Assembly: GCA_002434305.1 (NCBI GenBank)
Contig: DJJU01000013.1
Span: forward strand, 558,001-622,000
Source of the DNA: Alicycliphilus sp. UBA6560
GTDB taxonomy: Bacteria; Pseudomonadota; Gammaproteobacteria; Burkholderiales; Burkholderiaceae_C
DNA: 64,000 nucleotides
Direction of reading: 5' to 3'
In this document: in pieces, positions 53,666-62,390 of the stretch
Position numbering within the stretch: the stretch's first letter is position 1
Layout: every line of letters starts with the position of its first letter
Program-made: the position numbers and the translations under genes
Notes under the pieces: model-generated
Seen by the model: the letters and a program-made list of their open reading frames with translations, nothing else
What the model was told of the DNA's origin: nothing
Databases searched by the model: none

Positions 53666-54664
53666 TCACTGGGCCTCGATCCCCGCTGCCGCGATCAGAT
53701 CGCGCCACTTGCCGGTCTCGCTGCGCGTGAACTGCTCCAGCGCCGCGCCCGAGCTGCCCTCGATCATGAAGCCCACATCGGCAAAGCGGTCCACGACTTC
53801 CTTGGACCGGGTGAATTGTGTGAACTGCTGGTTCAACACCCGCAGCACGGCGGGCGGTGTGCCGGCGGGTGCATAGACACCGATCCAATACGACAGGTCA
53901 AAGCCCGCCATGCCGGGCGCGCTGGCCAGGCTGGCCACGCCGGGCAGCAGCGGGTGCGGTTGCGCGGTGGTGACGGCCAGCGCCGTCAGCTTGCCGCTGC
54001 GCAGTTGCGGCAGGGCGGACTGGATGTCGATGAACAGTGCCGACACCTGCCCGCCCAGGGTCTCGGTGATCGCGGCCGGGCCGCTCTTGTAGGGCACGTG
54101 GATCAGGTCGAGTTGCGCCTTGAGCGCCAGCGTGGCGCCTGAGACGATGCCCGAGCTGTTGGAGCTAGCGTAGCTCACCTTGCCCGGGTTGGCCCTGGCG
54201 TAGGCAACGAACTCCGCCAGGCTGGCGTACGGTGCTTCGGGGCGCGTGACCAGTACGAAGGTGCCCTTGCCGATCAGCGAGACGGGTGCGAAATCCTTCT
54301 GCGGGTCATACGGCAGGCTCTTGAGCAGGCTCACATTGGCGGCCTGGGTGGTGTTGGTGGTAACCAGCAGCGTGTAGCCGTCCGCCGGCGCCTTGGCCAC
54401 AGCGCTGGCGCCTATGGCGCCGTTGGCGCCGGGGCGGTTGTCCACCAGCACGGGCTGTTTCAACGCGTCCGAGACTTGCTGGGCGGCGAGCCGGGTGACG
54501 GTGTCCGTGGCGGTGCCGGCGGCGAACGGCACGATGATGCGGATGGGCTTGTCCGGGTAGCTCTGCGCCGAAGCCAGCGCCGGCAGCAGTGCCAGGGCGG
54601 CGGGAGCCAGCAGGCGCGCGAGGGCGGTGCGGCGGCTGGGTGAGTCCTTGAAGTGCAAACGCAT
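53666..54664 (-). CDS. Bug/TctC family periplasmic solute-binding protein
   Basis: 332-aa binding protein, second orphan receptor of this family in the window. The signal peptide (SRRTALARLLAPAALALLPA) has a twin-arginine and ends at ASAQS; the mature protein starts YPDKPIRIIVPFAAGTATDT, with LVDNRPGANGAIGASAVAKA after it. Binds a carboxylate for transport or sensing. It is 70 bases downstream of the enolase-superfamily gene on the same strand, so its ligand may be that enzyme's substrate or product. It abuts the integron scar at 53580-53665. Confidence 0.9.
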   Translation of the reverse strand: MRLHFKDSPSRRTALARLLAPAALALLPALASAQSYPDKPIRIIVPFAAGTATDTVTRLAAQQVSDALKQPVLVDNRPGANGAIGASAVAKAPADGYTLLVTTNTTQAANVSLLKSLPYDPQKDFAPVSLIGKGTFVLVTRPEAPYASLAEFVAYARANPGKVSYASSNSSGIVSGATLALKAQLDLIHVPYKSGPAAITETLGGQVSALFIDIQSALPQLRSGKLTALAVTTAQPHPLLPGVASLASAPGMAGFDLSYWIGVYAPAGTPPAVLRVLNQQFTQFTRSKEVVDRFADVGFMIEGSSGAALEQFTRSETGKWRDLIAAAGIEAQ

Positions 54665-54734
54665 GGCGGTGTCTCCTGGGGTGGTGGGGGTATGGAGCGT
54701 GGTGGGGCGCCGCCGGGGCGACGGCGCAGGGTGC

Positions 54735-55856
54735 TCAGGGCCCGGCGTGGGCGCGCCGCTGGTGGTAGGCAAGCCTGTCCGGGTCCAGCGTCGCACCGAA
54801 GCCCGGGCCGTGGGGCACGCGCAGGGTGAAGTCCTCGTAGCGCAGGCCGCTGGTGGCCACGTCGTCCACCATCAGCTGCGGGCCGAAGAGCTGGCAGCCC
54901 CACTGCAGGTCCGGCAGCGTGGAATACAGCTGGGCGCACGCCGACGTGCCGATGGCGCCCTCGATCATCGTGCCGCCGAACAGGGCCAAGCCGCCCGCGG
55001 CCGCCATGTGGGCAATCTGCTGCGTGCGCAGCAGCCCCCCGTGCTTGGACACCTTGATCGACAGCGCATCGCAGGCGTGCGTGCCGGCGTAGGCCATGGC
55101 CTCCTGGGAGGTGGCCACGGCCTCGTCGGCCATCACCGTGAGGAGGCTGCACTGCGCCAGACGTCGCATGGCGTCGATGGCCGAGGCGTGCACCGGCTGC
55201 TCGACCACGGCGATGCCGCCCGCGTGCAGCGCAGGGATGGCCCAGCGCGCGGTGGCCTCGTCCCAGGCCTGGTTCACGTCCACGCGCACGGTGGCGGCTT
55301 CGGGCAGCGCCTCGCGCAGGGCGACGGCGCGCTCGACGTTGGCACGAGGATCGCCGGTGCCGATCTTGACCAGGAAATGCCGGTGCGTGCGCTGGTCCAG
55401 CTTTTCGCGCGCCTCCTGCACCTCCTGCTCCAGGTCGCCGCTGGCCAGCACCCACACCATCTCCAGCCGGTCGCGTACCGCGCCGCCGAAGAGCGCGGCG
55501 GCGGATACGCCCAGGGCGCGCGCGGTGATGTCCACGCAGGCCATCTCCAGGGCGGCCTTGCAGGGCAGGTTGCCCTTGATGGCGCGGTCCATGAGGCCGA
55601 TGGCATGCCACAGCCGGCGCGGATCCTGGCCCAGCAGCACGGGCGCCAGCACCTCGTCGATGACGGCCTTGGCGGCGCCAGCGGCCATGGCGTCGTAGCC
55701 GGCGATCACCGACATCTCGCCCAGACCGGTAGGGCCATCGTCCGTGTGCACCTGCACCACAACCAGCGTGTGCCGGGCCATGGTGGCCATGGCCAGCCGG
55801 TGCGTGCGCTGCAGGCGCAGGTCGACGATGGTGCTGGTGATGCGCTCGATCTTCAT
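54735..55856 (-). CDS. Enolase-superfamily enzyme (muconate cycloisomerase/mandelate racemase group)
   Basis: 373-aa enzyme of the muconate-lactonizing subgroup. N-terminal capping domain (MKIERITSTIVDLRLQRTHR, GPTGLGEMSVIAGYDAM), then a beta/alpha barrel with the base region HFLVKIGTGDP (the first Lys of a K-x-K pair; the second is Gly), metal ligands in VRVDVNQAWDE, VVEQPVH and VMADEAV, and the second base in DALSIKVSKHGG. The changed K-x-G suggests chemistry other than ordinary muconate lactonization. Overlaps the SDR gene by 4 bases. Confidence 0.85.
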   Translation of the reverse strand: MKIERITSTIVDLRLQRTHRLAMATMARHTLVVVQVHTDDGPTGLGEMSVIAGYDAMAAGAAKAVIDEVLAPVLLGQDPRRLWHAIGLMDRAIKGNLPCKAALEMACVDITARALGVSAAALFGGAVRDRLEMVWVLASGDLEQEVQEAREKLDQRTHRHFLVKIGTGDPRANVERAVALREALPEAATVRVDVNQAWDEATARWAIPALHAGGIAVVEQPVHASAIDAMRRLAQCSLLTVMADEAVATSQEAMAYAGTHACDALSIKVSKHGGLLRTQQIAHMAAAGGLALFGGTMIEGAIGTSACAQLYSTLPDLQWGCQLFGPQLMVDDVATSGLRYEDFTLRVPHGPGFGATLDPDRLAYHQRRAHAGP

Positions 55857-56974
55857 GCCTGGTCCCGAGCCTGCTGCGCCGTGGGCAGCATTCGGCGCGC
55901 CTGCAGCAGGCCAAACCATTTGCGGAACATGTCCTCGGTGTCCATGCAGGCGTGAAAGCCCGCCTGGCGGATCTTCACCGAGCTCATGATCACGGGCGGT
56001 AGCGGTCCGGCCTTGCCGTGGTTCATCTGGAAGTCGGCGTACACCGCGCCCTGGCCGATGAAGGCCGCGAGGTCGCGCGGCGCGGCCAGCCGGTACTTAT
56101 CCACCAGGCGCTCCCAGGCCGGCTGCTGGCCGGCCAGCGCTTCGGCCAGCGACTGCGGTTCGGGCTCGCCCACGGGCATGCCGAGCGCGTCGGCGATGGC
56201 CGGCCAGACGTTCTGCCAGACGAACACGTCGCCGTTTTCCAGGTTAAAGGTCTCGTTGCGTGCGTTCGGCGACTCGGCCGCCCAGGCGCAGGCCTGGGCG
56301 ATCAGGTCGGCGTCGATGGCCTGGTTCACCCGCGGCGGGCCGCCGGGGTAGGACAGGGGCAGGCCCTGCTCGTGCCGCAGCCAGGCGTACACGCCGATGG
56401 CCGGGATGGGGTTCATGTTGCTGCCCGCCGCGTCGCCGAACACGATGCGCGGACGCAGGATGGTGAAGTGCCAGGCATTGCCCGAGCGGGCCTGGCGCTC
56501 GCGCAGAAAGTCCTCCTGTAGCCAGTAGAAGTTCTCGTGGGCGTCGCGCGGCCAGCGCTCGCGCGCGGGCACGGCGATCTGCGGGTGGATGTGCACGCCG
56601 TAGGCCTTGCCGCCCTGCATGATGGTCACATGGCGCAGCGCACCACCCGGGCGGTCCAGCGGCTCGACCACGTTGCGCAGCATTTGCAGGTTGATGCGCA
56701 TCTGCTCCTGGTCGCGCCAACCGCCCACGAGGCCCCCGGGCTGCTCGTACACAGCGGCATAGACCACATGGGTGATGTCCTCCCGCGCGCCCAGCGCAGC
56801 CTGGCAGGCGGCGGCGTCCTGCAGGTCCAGCTGCAGCGCGGTGGCGCCTGCGGGCAGGGCGATGGCGCGGCGCGCCACGCCCACGGCGCGCCAGCCGGGC
56901 AGGGCGGCGAAGTGGCGCAGGCAGGCCTGGCCCACGACGCCGGTGGCGCCCACGACGAGTACGGTGTTCGTCAT
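55853..56974 (-). CDS. Extended/atypical SDR (progesterone 5-beta-reductase-like)
   Basis: 373-aa NAD(P)-dependent protein: VLVVGATGVVGQACLRHFAA is the nucleotide loop; HVTIMQGGKAYGVHIHP, NFYWLQEDFLRERQ and FTILRPRIVFGDAAGSNMNP match the PRISE/5-beta-reductase-type family (conserved WxxxNP-like and YxxxED-like regions). It may reduce an enone or activated double bond. Its start overlaps the LivK-type gene and its stop overlaps the enolase-superfamily gene, each by 4 bases. ATG 56974 (MTNTVLVVG) is preferred over 56992. Confidence 0.8.
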   Translation of the reverse strand: MTNTVLVVGATGVVGQACLRHFAALPGWRAVGVARRAIALPAGATALQLDLQDAAACQAALGAREDITHVVYAAVYEQPGGLVGGWRDQEQMRINLQMLRNVVEPLDRPGGALRHVTIMQGGKAYGVHIHPQIAVPARERWPRDAHENFYWLQEDFLRERQARSGNAWHFTILRPRIVFGDAAGSNMNPIPAIGVYAWLRHEQGLPLSYPGGPPRVNQAIDADLIAQACAWAAESPNARNETFNLENGDVFVWQNVWPAIADALGMPVGEPEPQSLAEALAGQQPAWERLVDKYRLAAPRDLAAFIGQGAVYADFQMNHGKAGPLPPVIMSSVKIRQAGFHACMDTEDMFRKWFGLLQARRMLPTAQQARDQA

Positions 56975-58215
56975 TTCTTCACCATGGGGCACTTGGACTG
57001 CGACAGCGGCAGGAAGGCCTTGTCGCCCGGCACGGTGGCCACGAGCTTGTAGTAGTCCCAGGGGTACTTGGACTCGGCCTGCGACTTGACCTGGAACAGG
57101 TACATGTCGTGCACCATGCGGCCGTCCTCGCGGATGCGGCCGTTCTTGGCGAAGAAGTCGTTGATGGGCGTGGCCTTCATCTGTGCCATGACCTTGGCCG
57201 TGTCGTCGGTCTTGGCGGCCTGCACGGCTTTCAGGTAGTGCATCGTGGACGAGTAGGCGCCCGCCTGGCTCATGTTGGGCATCTTCTTCATCTTCTCGAA
57301 GTAGCGCTTGGACCAGGCCCGGGTCTCGTCGTTCATGTCCCAGTAGAAGGCCTCGGTCAGCATCAGCCCGGCGGCGGTGCGCAGGCCGATGGCGTGCACG
57401 TCGTTGATGTACATGAGCAGGCCGGCCAGGGTCTGCTTGTTCTTGCCCGTGGTCAGGCCGAACTCGCGCGCGGCCTTGATGGTGTTGACCGTGTCGCCGC
57501 CGGCGTTGGCCATGCCGATGACCTGGGCCTTGCTGCTCTGCGCGCTCAGCAGGAACGAGGCGAAGTCCGTCGCGCCGATCGGGTGGCGGGCGGCGCCCAG
57601 TACCTTGCCGCCGTGCGCCGTCACCACGGCGGCGGCCTGCTCCTGCAGGCTGTGGCCGAAGGCATAGTCGGCGGTGATGAAAAACCAGTCCTTGCCGCCG
57701 CGCTCAGTGATGGCACTGGCCGTCACGTTGGCGAGGGCATAGGTGTCGTACACGTAGTGCACGGTGCTGGGCATGCACAGGTCGCCCGTCAGGCGGTCGA
57801 TGCCCGGGCCGTTGAACACGATCACCTTGTCCTTTTGCTTGGCGACCTCGAGCACCGCCAGCGCGGGCGCCGAGACGGCCACGTCCATGATTGCGTCGAC
57901 CTTTCCGGTGTCGAACCATTCGCGCGCCTTGCTGGAGGCGATGTCGGCCTTGTTCTGGTGGTCGGCCGTGAACAGCTCGATCTTCTTGCCCAGCACCTGG
58001 CCGCCGAAGTCGTCGATGGCCATCTGGATGGCCGCCACGCTGCCCGGGCCGGTGATGTCGGCGAAGGGGCCGCTCAGATCGCTGAGGATGCCCACGCGCA
58101 CGACGTCGTCCGAGATCTGGGCCATGGCGCTGGCGCCGGCCAAGGCGAGGACGGCGCTCAGCGCGGCGCGAGCGCACTGGCGCAGCGGAAACTGCAGGGA
58201 AAAGAGGCGGGGCAT
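56971..58215 (-). CDS. Branched-chain-amino-acid-type ABC solute-binding protein (LivK-like)
   Basis: 414-aa periplasmic binding protein. The signal peptide (RAALSAVLALAGASAMA) is followed by VRVGILSDLSGPFADITGPG and AIQMAIDDFGGQVLGKKIEL, then GGKDWFFITADYAFGHSLQE: type I periplasmic binding fold. In this subgroup ligands are often aromatic or dicarboxylic acids. No permease or ATPase genes accompany it in the window, so it is either served by a remote transporter or is a sensor component. First to overlap the SDR-enolase pair. Confidence 0.88.
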   Translation of the reverse strand: MPRLFSLQFPLRQCARAALSAVLALAGASAMAQISDDVVRVGILSDLSGPFADITGPGSVAAIQMAIDDFGGQVLGKKIELFTADHQNKADIASSKAREWFDTGKVDAIMDVAVSAPALAVLEVAKQKDKVIVFNGPGIDRLTGDLCMPSTVHYVYDTYALANVTASAITERGGKDWFFITADYAFGHSLQEQAAAVVTAHGGKVLGAARHPIGATDFASFLLSAQSSKAQVIGMANAGGDTVNTIKAAREFGLTTGKNKQTLAGLLMYINDVHAIGLRTAAGLMLTEAFYWDMNDETRAWSKRYFEKMKKMPNMSQAGAYSSTMHYLKAVQAAKTDDTAKVMAQMKATPINDFFAKNGRIREDGRMVHDMYLFQVKSQAESKYPWDYYKLVATVPGDKAFLPLSQSKCPMVKK

Positions 58216-58287
58216 GGTGGTGTCTCCGGGTGTGGTTGTGTGAAGGAAAGCAGCAGGAACAGAAAAGCGAATAGGAGGTCGTGGCGC

Positions 58288-59388
58288 TCAAAGAGTGGCG
58301 ATGGGCGTGACCGGCGAGCCGATGGCGCCGGGCAGGCGCAGCGGCGGCGCCGTGAGCAGGAAGCGCGTGCGGCCCAGGGCGTGCAGGGCGTCGGCCAGCT
58401 CGTCCAGGTACCACAGCTCGCCCAGCGGCAGGCCGAGCTTGAAGAGGCAGTGCTCGTGCAGCGGCAGCAGCGGGTGGGGCGCGCCATCGTCATGCACGCG
58501 CCGGGACGGGTGGCGCTCCACGGCGTAGTTGTCCGCCACCAGGGCGGCGATGCCGCTGTCGGTGATCCATTGCAGCAGCCGCGGGTCGCCGCCGTCCAGC
58601 GCCGCGCAGCTGTGGTGCAGGCGCTCGGGATCAGGTTGGCCCTGCATCGACAGCACCAGGCCGGCGAAGCCGGTGCGCAGCAGCAGCATGTCGCCGGGCT
58701 CGACGGCGGCGCCGCAGCGCTCCATGGCGTGCATGAGCTGGTCGTAGCCGATGTCCTGGAACTGCGTGCCGTAGACGCGGGCCAGGTCCACCAGCACGCC
58801 CCGGCCCTGCATGCCCTTGACGGCCAGGTTCTCCACCCCCAGCGCGCGCGCCACGCTGGCGTCTGCGGGGCGGCCCTCGCAGCACAGCGGGCGGTACGGC
58901 CCGGGGGCGCCGTCGGCATCGCTGTGCGGCAGTCCGTGGTCCACCGGGCCCAGCACGTGCTCGTGGCCCCGGTAGCCGTTGTAGTAGACAGTGCGCAGCC
59001 GCCCGTCGCCCTCGGGGTCGAACAGCGAGCCCACGTGGGCCAGAGAATCCCACTGCGTGGAGTACTGCAGCGACAGCAGCACCTGGTCGTCGCTGACCAC
59101 GTCGGTGGCGCCAGCGTGGACGTGGCCGAGGGGGAAGTTGACGTAGGGCCGGCCGTCGGCCCTGCCTTCGGCCCGGGTGGGCGACAGGCGCGGCGGGTGG
59201 CGCCGGGCGTTGAGGGCGTTGCCGCCGGGCAGGTCCAGCGGCAGCGACAGGCAGAAGCTGCGGCCTTCGCGCACCTCCTGCGCGCCGCGGCGCACCTGCT
59301 CGGGGCCGATCAGGTTGGCCCGCCCCAGCTGGTCGTCCGGTCCGAAATCGCCCCAGTTAGAGCCCGGCGGGCGCTGTCTCCATCGCAT
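58288..59388 (-). CDS. Cyclase family protein (kynurenine formamidase-like)
   Basis: 366-aa member of the cyclase/KynB family (PF04199), metal-dependent amide or lactone hydrolases. YSTQWDSLAHVGSLFDPEGD holds the W-D-x2-x-H metal region in place of HxGTHxD, GRGVLVDLARVYG and GDMLLLRTGF are typical, and the C-terminal LFKLGLPLGELWYLDELADA is conserved in the long subgroup. It may open a cyclic intermediate of the same pathway as the enolase-superfamily enzyme downstream. ATG 59388; operators at 59496 and 59584 lie upstream. Confidence 0.82.
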   Translation of the reverse strand: MRWRQRPPGSNWGDFGPDDQLGRANLIGPEQVRRGAQEVREGRSFCLSLPLDLPGGNALNARRHPPRLSPTRAEGRADGRPYVNFPLGHVHAGATDVVSDDQVLLSLQYSTQWDSLAHVGSLFDPEGDGRLRTVYYNGYRGHEHVLGPVDHGLPHSDADGAPGPYRPLCCEGRPADASVARALGVENLAVKGMQGRGVLVDLARVYGTQFQDIGYDQLMHAMERCGAAVEPGDMLLLRTGFAGLVLSMQGQPDPERLHHSCAALDGGDPRLLQWITDSGIAALVADNYAVERHPSRRVHDDGAPHPLLPLHEHCLFKLGLPLGELWYLDELADALHALGRTRFLLTAPPLRLPGAIGSPVTPIATL

Positions 59389-59495
59389 GGCATGTCTCCC
59401 GGCCGCGCTTGGCGGCGGCCTGGGAGCAATGGTGTTGGTCCGGGCGCGCTGGAGTCAAACCGCGCGATGAAGTTTTTACGGTGCGAAACTCCGTT

Positions 59496-59509
59496 CCGGG
59501 TTAACCCGG
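59496..59509. promoter_or_regulatory. Perfect palindrome CCGGGTTAACCCGG upstream of the cyclase operon
   Basis: 14-bp perfect palindrome, 108 bases before the cyclase start. Placed between an AGTTT-N10-AAACT dyad (59471-59490) and the GTTTC-N7-GAAAC site, so this promoter region is dense in dyads. Binding protein unknown. Confidence 0.45.
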
Positions 59510-59583
59510 TCGTGCTCTCCCCCGGTCTGGGCCTCTTTCATGAGGGCAAGGCTGTTCGGGTGACCGCCGGCATTGCGCGCGAC

Positions 59584-59600
59584 GTTTCGTTGGTTGAAAC
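59584..59600. promoter_or_regulatory. GTTTC-N7-GAAAC site, same core as the iclR operator
   Basis: GTTTC-GTTGGTT-GAAAC: same arms and same spacing as GTTTC-TTTGTAT-GAAAC at 41836-41852. It lies 21 bases beyond the stop of the Thr-dehydratase-like gene and about 195 bases upstream of the cyclase operon start. Suggests that the IclR protein at 41934 also controls this operon. Confidence 0.55.
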
Positions 59601-59621
59601 CTGCGCGCCATGGCCACCGCG

Positions 59622-60623
59622 TCAGCCGGCCGCGAGCGTGCGGGCGAACACTCCGGCATCCACATTGCCGCCCGTCAGCGCCAGGCCCACGGCCTGGCCG
59701 GCCAGGCGGTCTTTCTCCTGCAGCGCGCCGGCCAGGGCGGCGGCGCCGGCGCCCTCGGCCACGTTGTGCGTGTCGGTGAATAGCGCGCGCATGGCGGCGG
59801 CCACCTCCTCGTCGCTGACCTGCACCACGTGGTCCAGGTGCTGCCGCAGCACGGCCAGCGCCTGCGGGTCGGCCACGCGCACCGCCATGCCGTCGGCCAG
59901 CGCGGTGCTCACCGGCGCCTCGACCACGCGGCCGGCGGCCAGCGATTCGGCGTAGGTGGGCGCGTGGCGGCTGACCACGCCGACGATGCGCACGCCGTGA
60001 CCCAGTGCGAGCTTGGCGGCGATGGCCGCACAGGCGCCCGAGCCCAGGCCGATGGGCACGTAGGCGACCTGCAGGTGCGGCACGGCGCGCAGCAGCTCCC
60101 ACCAGTAGGTGGCCACGCCGCGCACCAGGTCGGGGTGGTAGCTGGGCACCATGTGGGCGCCGCGCTGCGCCGCCAGGGCGATGGCGTGCTCGCGCGCGGC
60201 CTGGAAGTCGCCCCCGTGCTCGATGAGCTGCACGCCCAGGGCGCGCATGGCGGCGTTCTTCTCCACCGAATTGCCATGCGGCACGACGATGGTGCAGGCC
60301 ACGCCGTGCTGGCGCGCGGCCCAGCCGATGCTCTGGCCGTGGTTGCCGCGCGTGGCGCTGATGACCTCGCGCGGCAGCTCGCCGCGGCGCGCCATCTGCG
60401 CGAAATAGGTCAGCCCGCCGCGGATCTTGAAGGCGCCCACGGGGTTGTGGTTCTCGTGCTTGAGCCAGCACTCGGTGCCCAGGCGCTGGCCCAGCTGGCC
60501 CCAGCGGTACTGGGGCGTGGCCTGGAACTGCTGGTAGACGGCGCGTGCGGCGTCCTCGATGTCGGACAGCGTGGGCAGCGGCGGGCAGGTGGCGGTCATG
60601 GATGCTTTCTCGGGCGGTGTCAT
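59622..60623 (-). CDS. PLP-dependent threonine/serine dehydratase-like protein
   Basis: 333-aa fold-type II PLP enzyme. The PLP lysine is in NPVGAFKIRGGLTYF; VISATRGNHGQSIGWAARQH is the phosphate/substrate serine-asparagine loop, and GLGSGACAAIAAKL binds the PLP phosphate. There is no C-terminal ACT domain, so it is a catabolic type not inhibited by isoleucine, and beta-hydroxy-amino-acid dehydratases are also possible. ATG 60623 overlaps the VOC gene stop by 4 bases; ATG 60599 is an alternative start. Confidence 0.88.
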   Translation of the reverse strand: MTPPEKASMTATCPPLPTLSDIEDAARAVYQQFQATPQYRWGQLGQRLGTECWLKHENHNPVGAFKIRGGLTYFAQMARRGELPREVISATRGNHGQSIGWAARQHGVACTIVVPHGNSVEKNAAMRALGVQLIEHGGDFQAAREHAIALAAQRGAHMVPSYHPDLVRGVATYWWELLRAVPHLQVAYVPIGLGSGACAAIAAKLALGHGVRIVGVVSRHAPTYAESLAAGRVVEAPVSTALADGMAVRVADPQALAVLRQHLDHVVQVSDEEVAAAMRALFTDTHNVAEGAGAAALAGALQEKDRLAGQAVGLALTGGNVDAGVFARTLAAG

Positions 60624-61330
60624 TGCGGGGCGCGGCTGGACAGGCTGACCAGCCCCCGCGGCGTGCGCAGCGCGGCCAGCAGGCGCGGGGCGGCGGTGGC
60701 CTCCACGGCCACCTGGTGCACCCCGGCGGCAGTGCAGGCGCCGGCCAGGGCGTGGGCCTCGGGGTGCTCCAGGCGCAGGGACTGCAGCTGCACGCCGCTG
60801 TCCGGCAGGCTGTCGCAGGGGTGGCGCTCGCCCCACTCGATCAGCGTGGGCAGGCAGCCGTCCATCAGCCGCTGGCCGTCCTGGCGCACGGTGATGCGCC
60901 ACTGCAGCAGGCCCAGTGGCGTGGGGCGGCTGGCGGTGATGATCTCGCCACGGTCCAGGCCGCGCGCGGCCAGCGCCGCGTGGCTGGCGGCGATGCCCGG
61001 CACGCGGGCGACCCAGTGGATGAGGCGCGGGCCGGCGCCCGCCACCTGCGCCTGCAGGGCCGGGTCATCCATGTCAAACCAGCGTCCAGCCCCCGCAGGG
61101 CTTGCGCTGACAGCTCCTGGATTGATAGCAATAATCTCCAGGTAGCTGCGCGGGTGCTCGGGGCTGGAGAGATTCAGCAGCCGGTTGTGCGTGCCCATCA
61201 GCGGGTGTTCGCCGCCCGCGGCCGGCTCCACGCCGAGGGTGCGCCGGCACCAGTCGGCGCCCTGGTCCAGGTCGGCGGCCAGGATGACCAGGTGGTCCAC
61301 GCCGGGACGGCTGGAGGCATCGGCGGTCAC
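60620..61330 (-). CDS. VOC/glyoxalase-like domain protein
   Basis: 236-aa protein of the Glyoxalase_3-like group: GVDHLVILAADLDQGADWCR at the start, GGEHPLMGTHNRLLNLSS and HPRSYLEIIAINP in the first beta-alpha module, and a second module after residue ~110. Catalytic metal ligands are not obvious. GTG 61330 overlaps the stop of the PhzF gene (GTGA). A possible repeat copy (J) covers the IIAINPGAVSASPAGAGRWF stretch. Enzymatic role unknown. Confidence 0.75.
   Translation of the reverse strand: MTADASSRPGVDHLVILAADLDQGADWCRRTLGVEPAAGGEHPLMGTHNRLLNLSSPEHPRSYLEIIAINPGAVSASPAGAGRWFDMDDPALQAQVAGAGPRLIHWVARVPGIAASHAALAARGLDRGEIITASRPTPLGLLQWRITVRQDGQRLMDGCLPTLIEWGERHPCDSLPDSGVQLQSLRLEHPEAHALAGACTAAGVHQVAVEATAAPRLLAALRTPRGLVSLSSRAPQ
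61074..61136 (-). repeat. Possible dispersed hairpin repeat, copy J (inside the VOC gene)
   Basis: Minus strand: GATTATTGCTATCAATCCAG, GAGCTGTCAGCGCAAGCCCT, GCGGGGGCTGGACGCTGGTT. Resembles the family, especially ATTGCTATCAAT and AGCTGTCAGCGC, but IIAINP is also a native motif of this protein family, so part of the match may be coincidence. Confidence 0.45.
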
Positions 61331-62208
61331 AGCAGCACCTCGCCGCGCACGCAGGTGGTCGAGTGGCCGCCGATCCAGATCTCGCCGTCCTCCTGCCGCA
61401 CGTGCACGCGGCCGGCGCGGCCCAGAGCCGTGCCCTGGGCGGCCACGTACTGTGCGGGTGCCAGGCCGGCGCCGATCAGCCACTGGGCCAGGGCAGCGTT
61501 CAGGCTGCCGGTGACGGGGTCTTCGGCCATGCCGTTGTTGCCGGGGAAGAAGGCGCGCACCTCGAAGGCTGGCTCATGGGTGCCCGGCGCATGCGGGGCC
61601 ACCACGCCGACCTTGCCGCGCGGGCCGACCACGCCAACGTCCAGGCCCGCCAGCACGGCGGCGTCGGGTTGGAGCGCCAGCACCTGCCCGGCCGAAGCCA
61701 GCATCACGCCGCGCCAGTTCGGCCCGTTGTCGCACCAGGCGTGGTGCAGGATGTCGCTGCGCGACAGTCCCAGGCCGCGGGCGATCAGCTGCACCTCGGC
61801 CTCGGGGAGCGGGCCGCTCTTGATGAGCGGCGGCGCGGCAAAGGCCAGCTGCTGGCCGTGCTGGCGCAGCTGGACCAGGCCCACGCCGCATTCCTGCACG
61901 ATGCGCCCCGGCTGGCGGGGCTGCCCGCCGGCCTGCAGCCAGGCGTGGCAGCTGCCCAGGGTGGGGTGGCCGGCGAACGGCAGCTCGCGCCCGGGGCTGA
62001 AGATGCGCACCCGGTAGTCGGCGCCGCCGGCGCGGCCGGCCTCGGTCGGCGGCAGCAGGAAGGTGGCCTCCGACAGGTTGGTCCAGTTCGTGAACCGCTG
62101 CATCTCGTCGTCGCTCAAGCCCTCGCCGTCCAGCACCACGGCCAGCGGGTTGCCGAGGTAGGGCGTGGCAGTGAAGACATCGACTTGGCTGAAGGGGCGC
62201 TGGCGCAT
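61327..62208 (-). CDS. PhzF family isomerase/epimerase-like protein
   Basis: 293-aa PhzF/DapF-fold protein: FSQVDVFTATPYLGNPLAVV at the N-terminus, FTNWTNLSEATFLLPP (catalytic glutamate), RIFSPGRELPFAGHPTLGSC and FFPGNNGMAEDPVTGSLNAA. Such proteins catalyse isomerizations with one acidic base; PhzF itself is in phenazine synthesis, but no other phz gene is here. Starts at ATG 62208, downstream of a GC-rich 3'-element. Confidence 0.88.
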   Translation of the reverse strand: MRQRPFSQVDVFTATPYLGNPLAVVLDGEGLSDDEMQRFTNWTNLSEATFLLPPTEAGRAGGADYRVRIFSPGRELPFAGHPTLGSCHAWLQAGGQPRQPGRIVQECGVGLVQLRQHGQQLAFAAPPLIKSGPLPEAEVQLIARGLGLSRSDILHHAWCDNGPNWRGVMLASAGQVLALQPDAAVLAGLDVGVVGPRGKVGVVAPHAPGTHEPAFEVRAFFPGNNGMAEDPVTGSLNAALAQWLIGAGLAPAQYVAAQGTALGRAGRVHVRQEDGEIWIGGHSTTCVRGEVLL

Positions 62209-62264
62209 GCGAAAGGTTCCGTATGAGTTATTGATGGTGTGCGCGTCGCCGGCGACCTTTGCAA

Positions 62265-62385
62265 CCGGCGCCCGCCAGGCGAGGGCCGCCGTGCAAGGGC
62301 CGCCCCGCCGCACGGGCGGCGTCCCCCTTCCCGCGCGCAGCGCGAGAGAAGGGGGAAGCGGCGCAAGCCGCTCAGGGGGTTGCTC
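62265..62385 (-). repeat. GC-rich 3'-end multi-hairpin element, copy 3
   Basis: Begins a few bases after the aminotransferase stop, reading with the transcript: CCCCCTGAGCGGCTTGCGCC, GCTTCCCCCTTCTCTCGCGC, TGCGCGCGGGAAGGGGGACG, CCGCCCGTGCGGCGGGGCGG, CCCTTGCACGGCGGCCCTCG. The last two blocks are identical to copy 2. It separates aminotransferase and phzF transcripts. Confidence 0.85.
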
Positions 62386-62390
62386 CTAAT

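Noticed and set aside
57109..59955. Very long plus-strand open frame (948 codons) opposite the cyclase/LivK genes
   Set aside because: It is a GC-bias shadow: rich in H, G, A, Q, R with no domain, opposite two clear genes.
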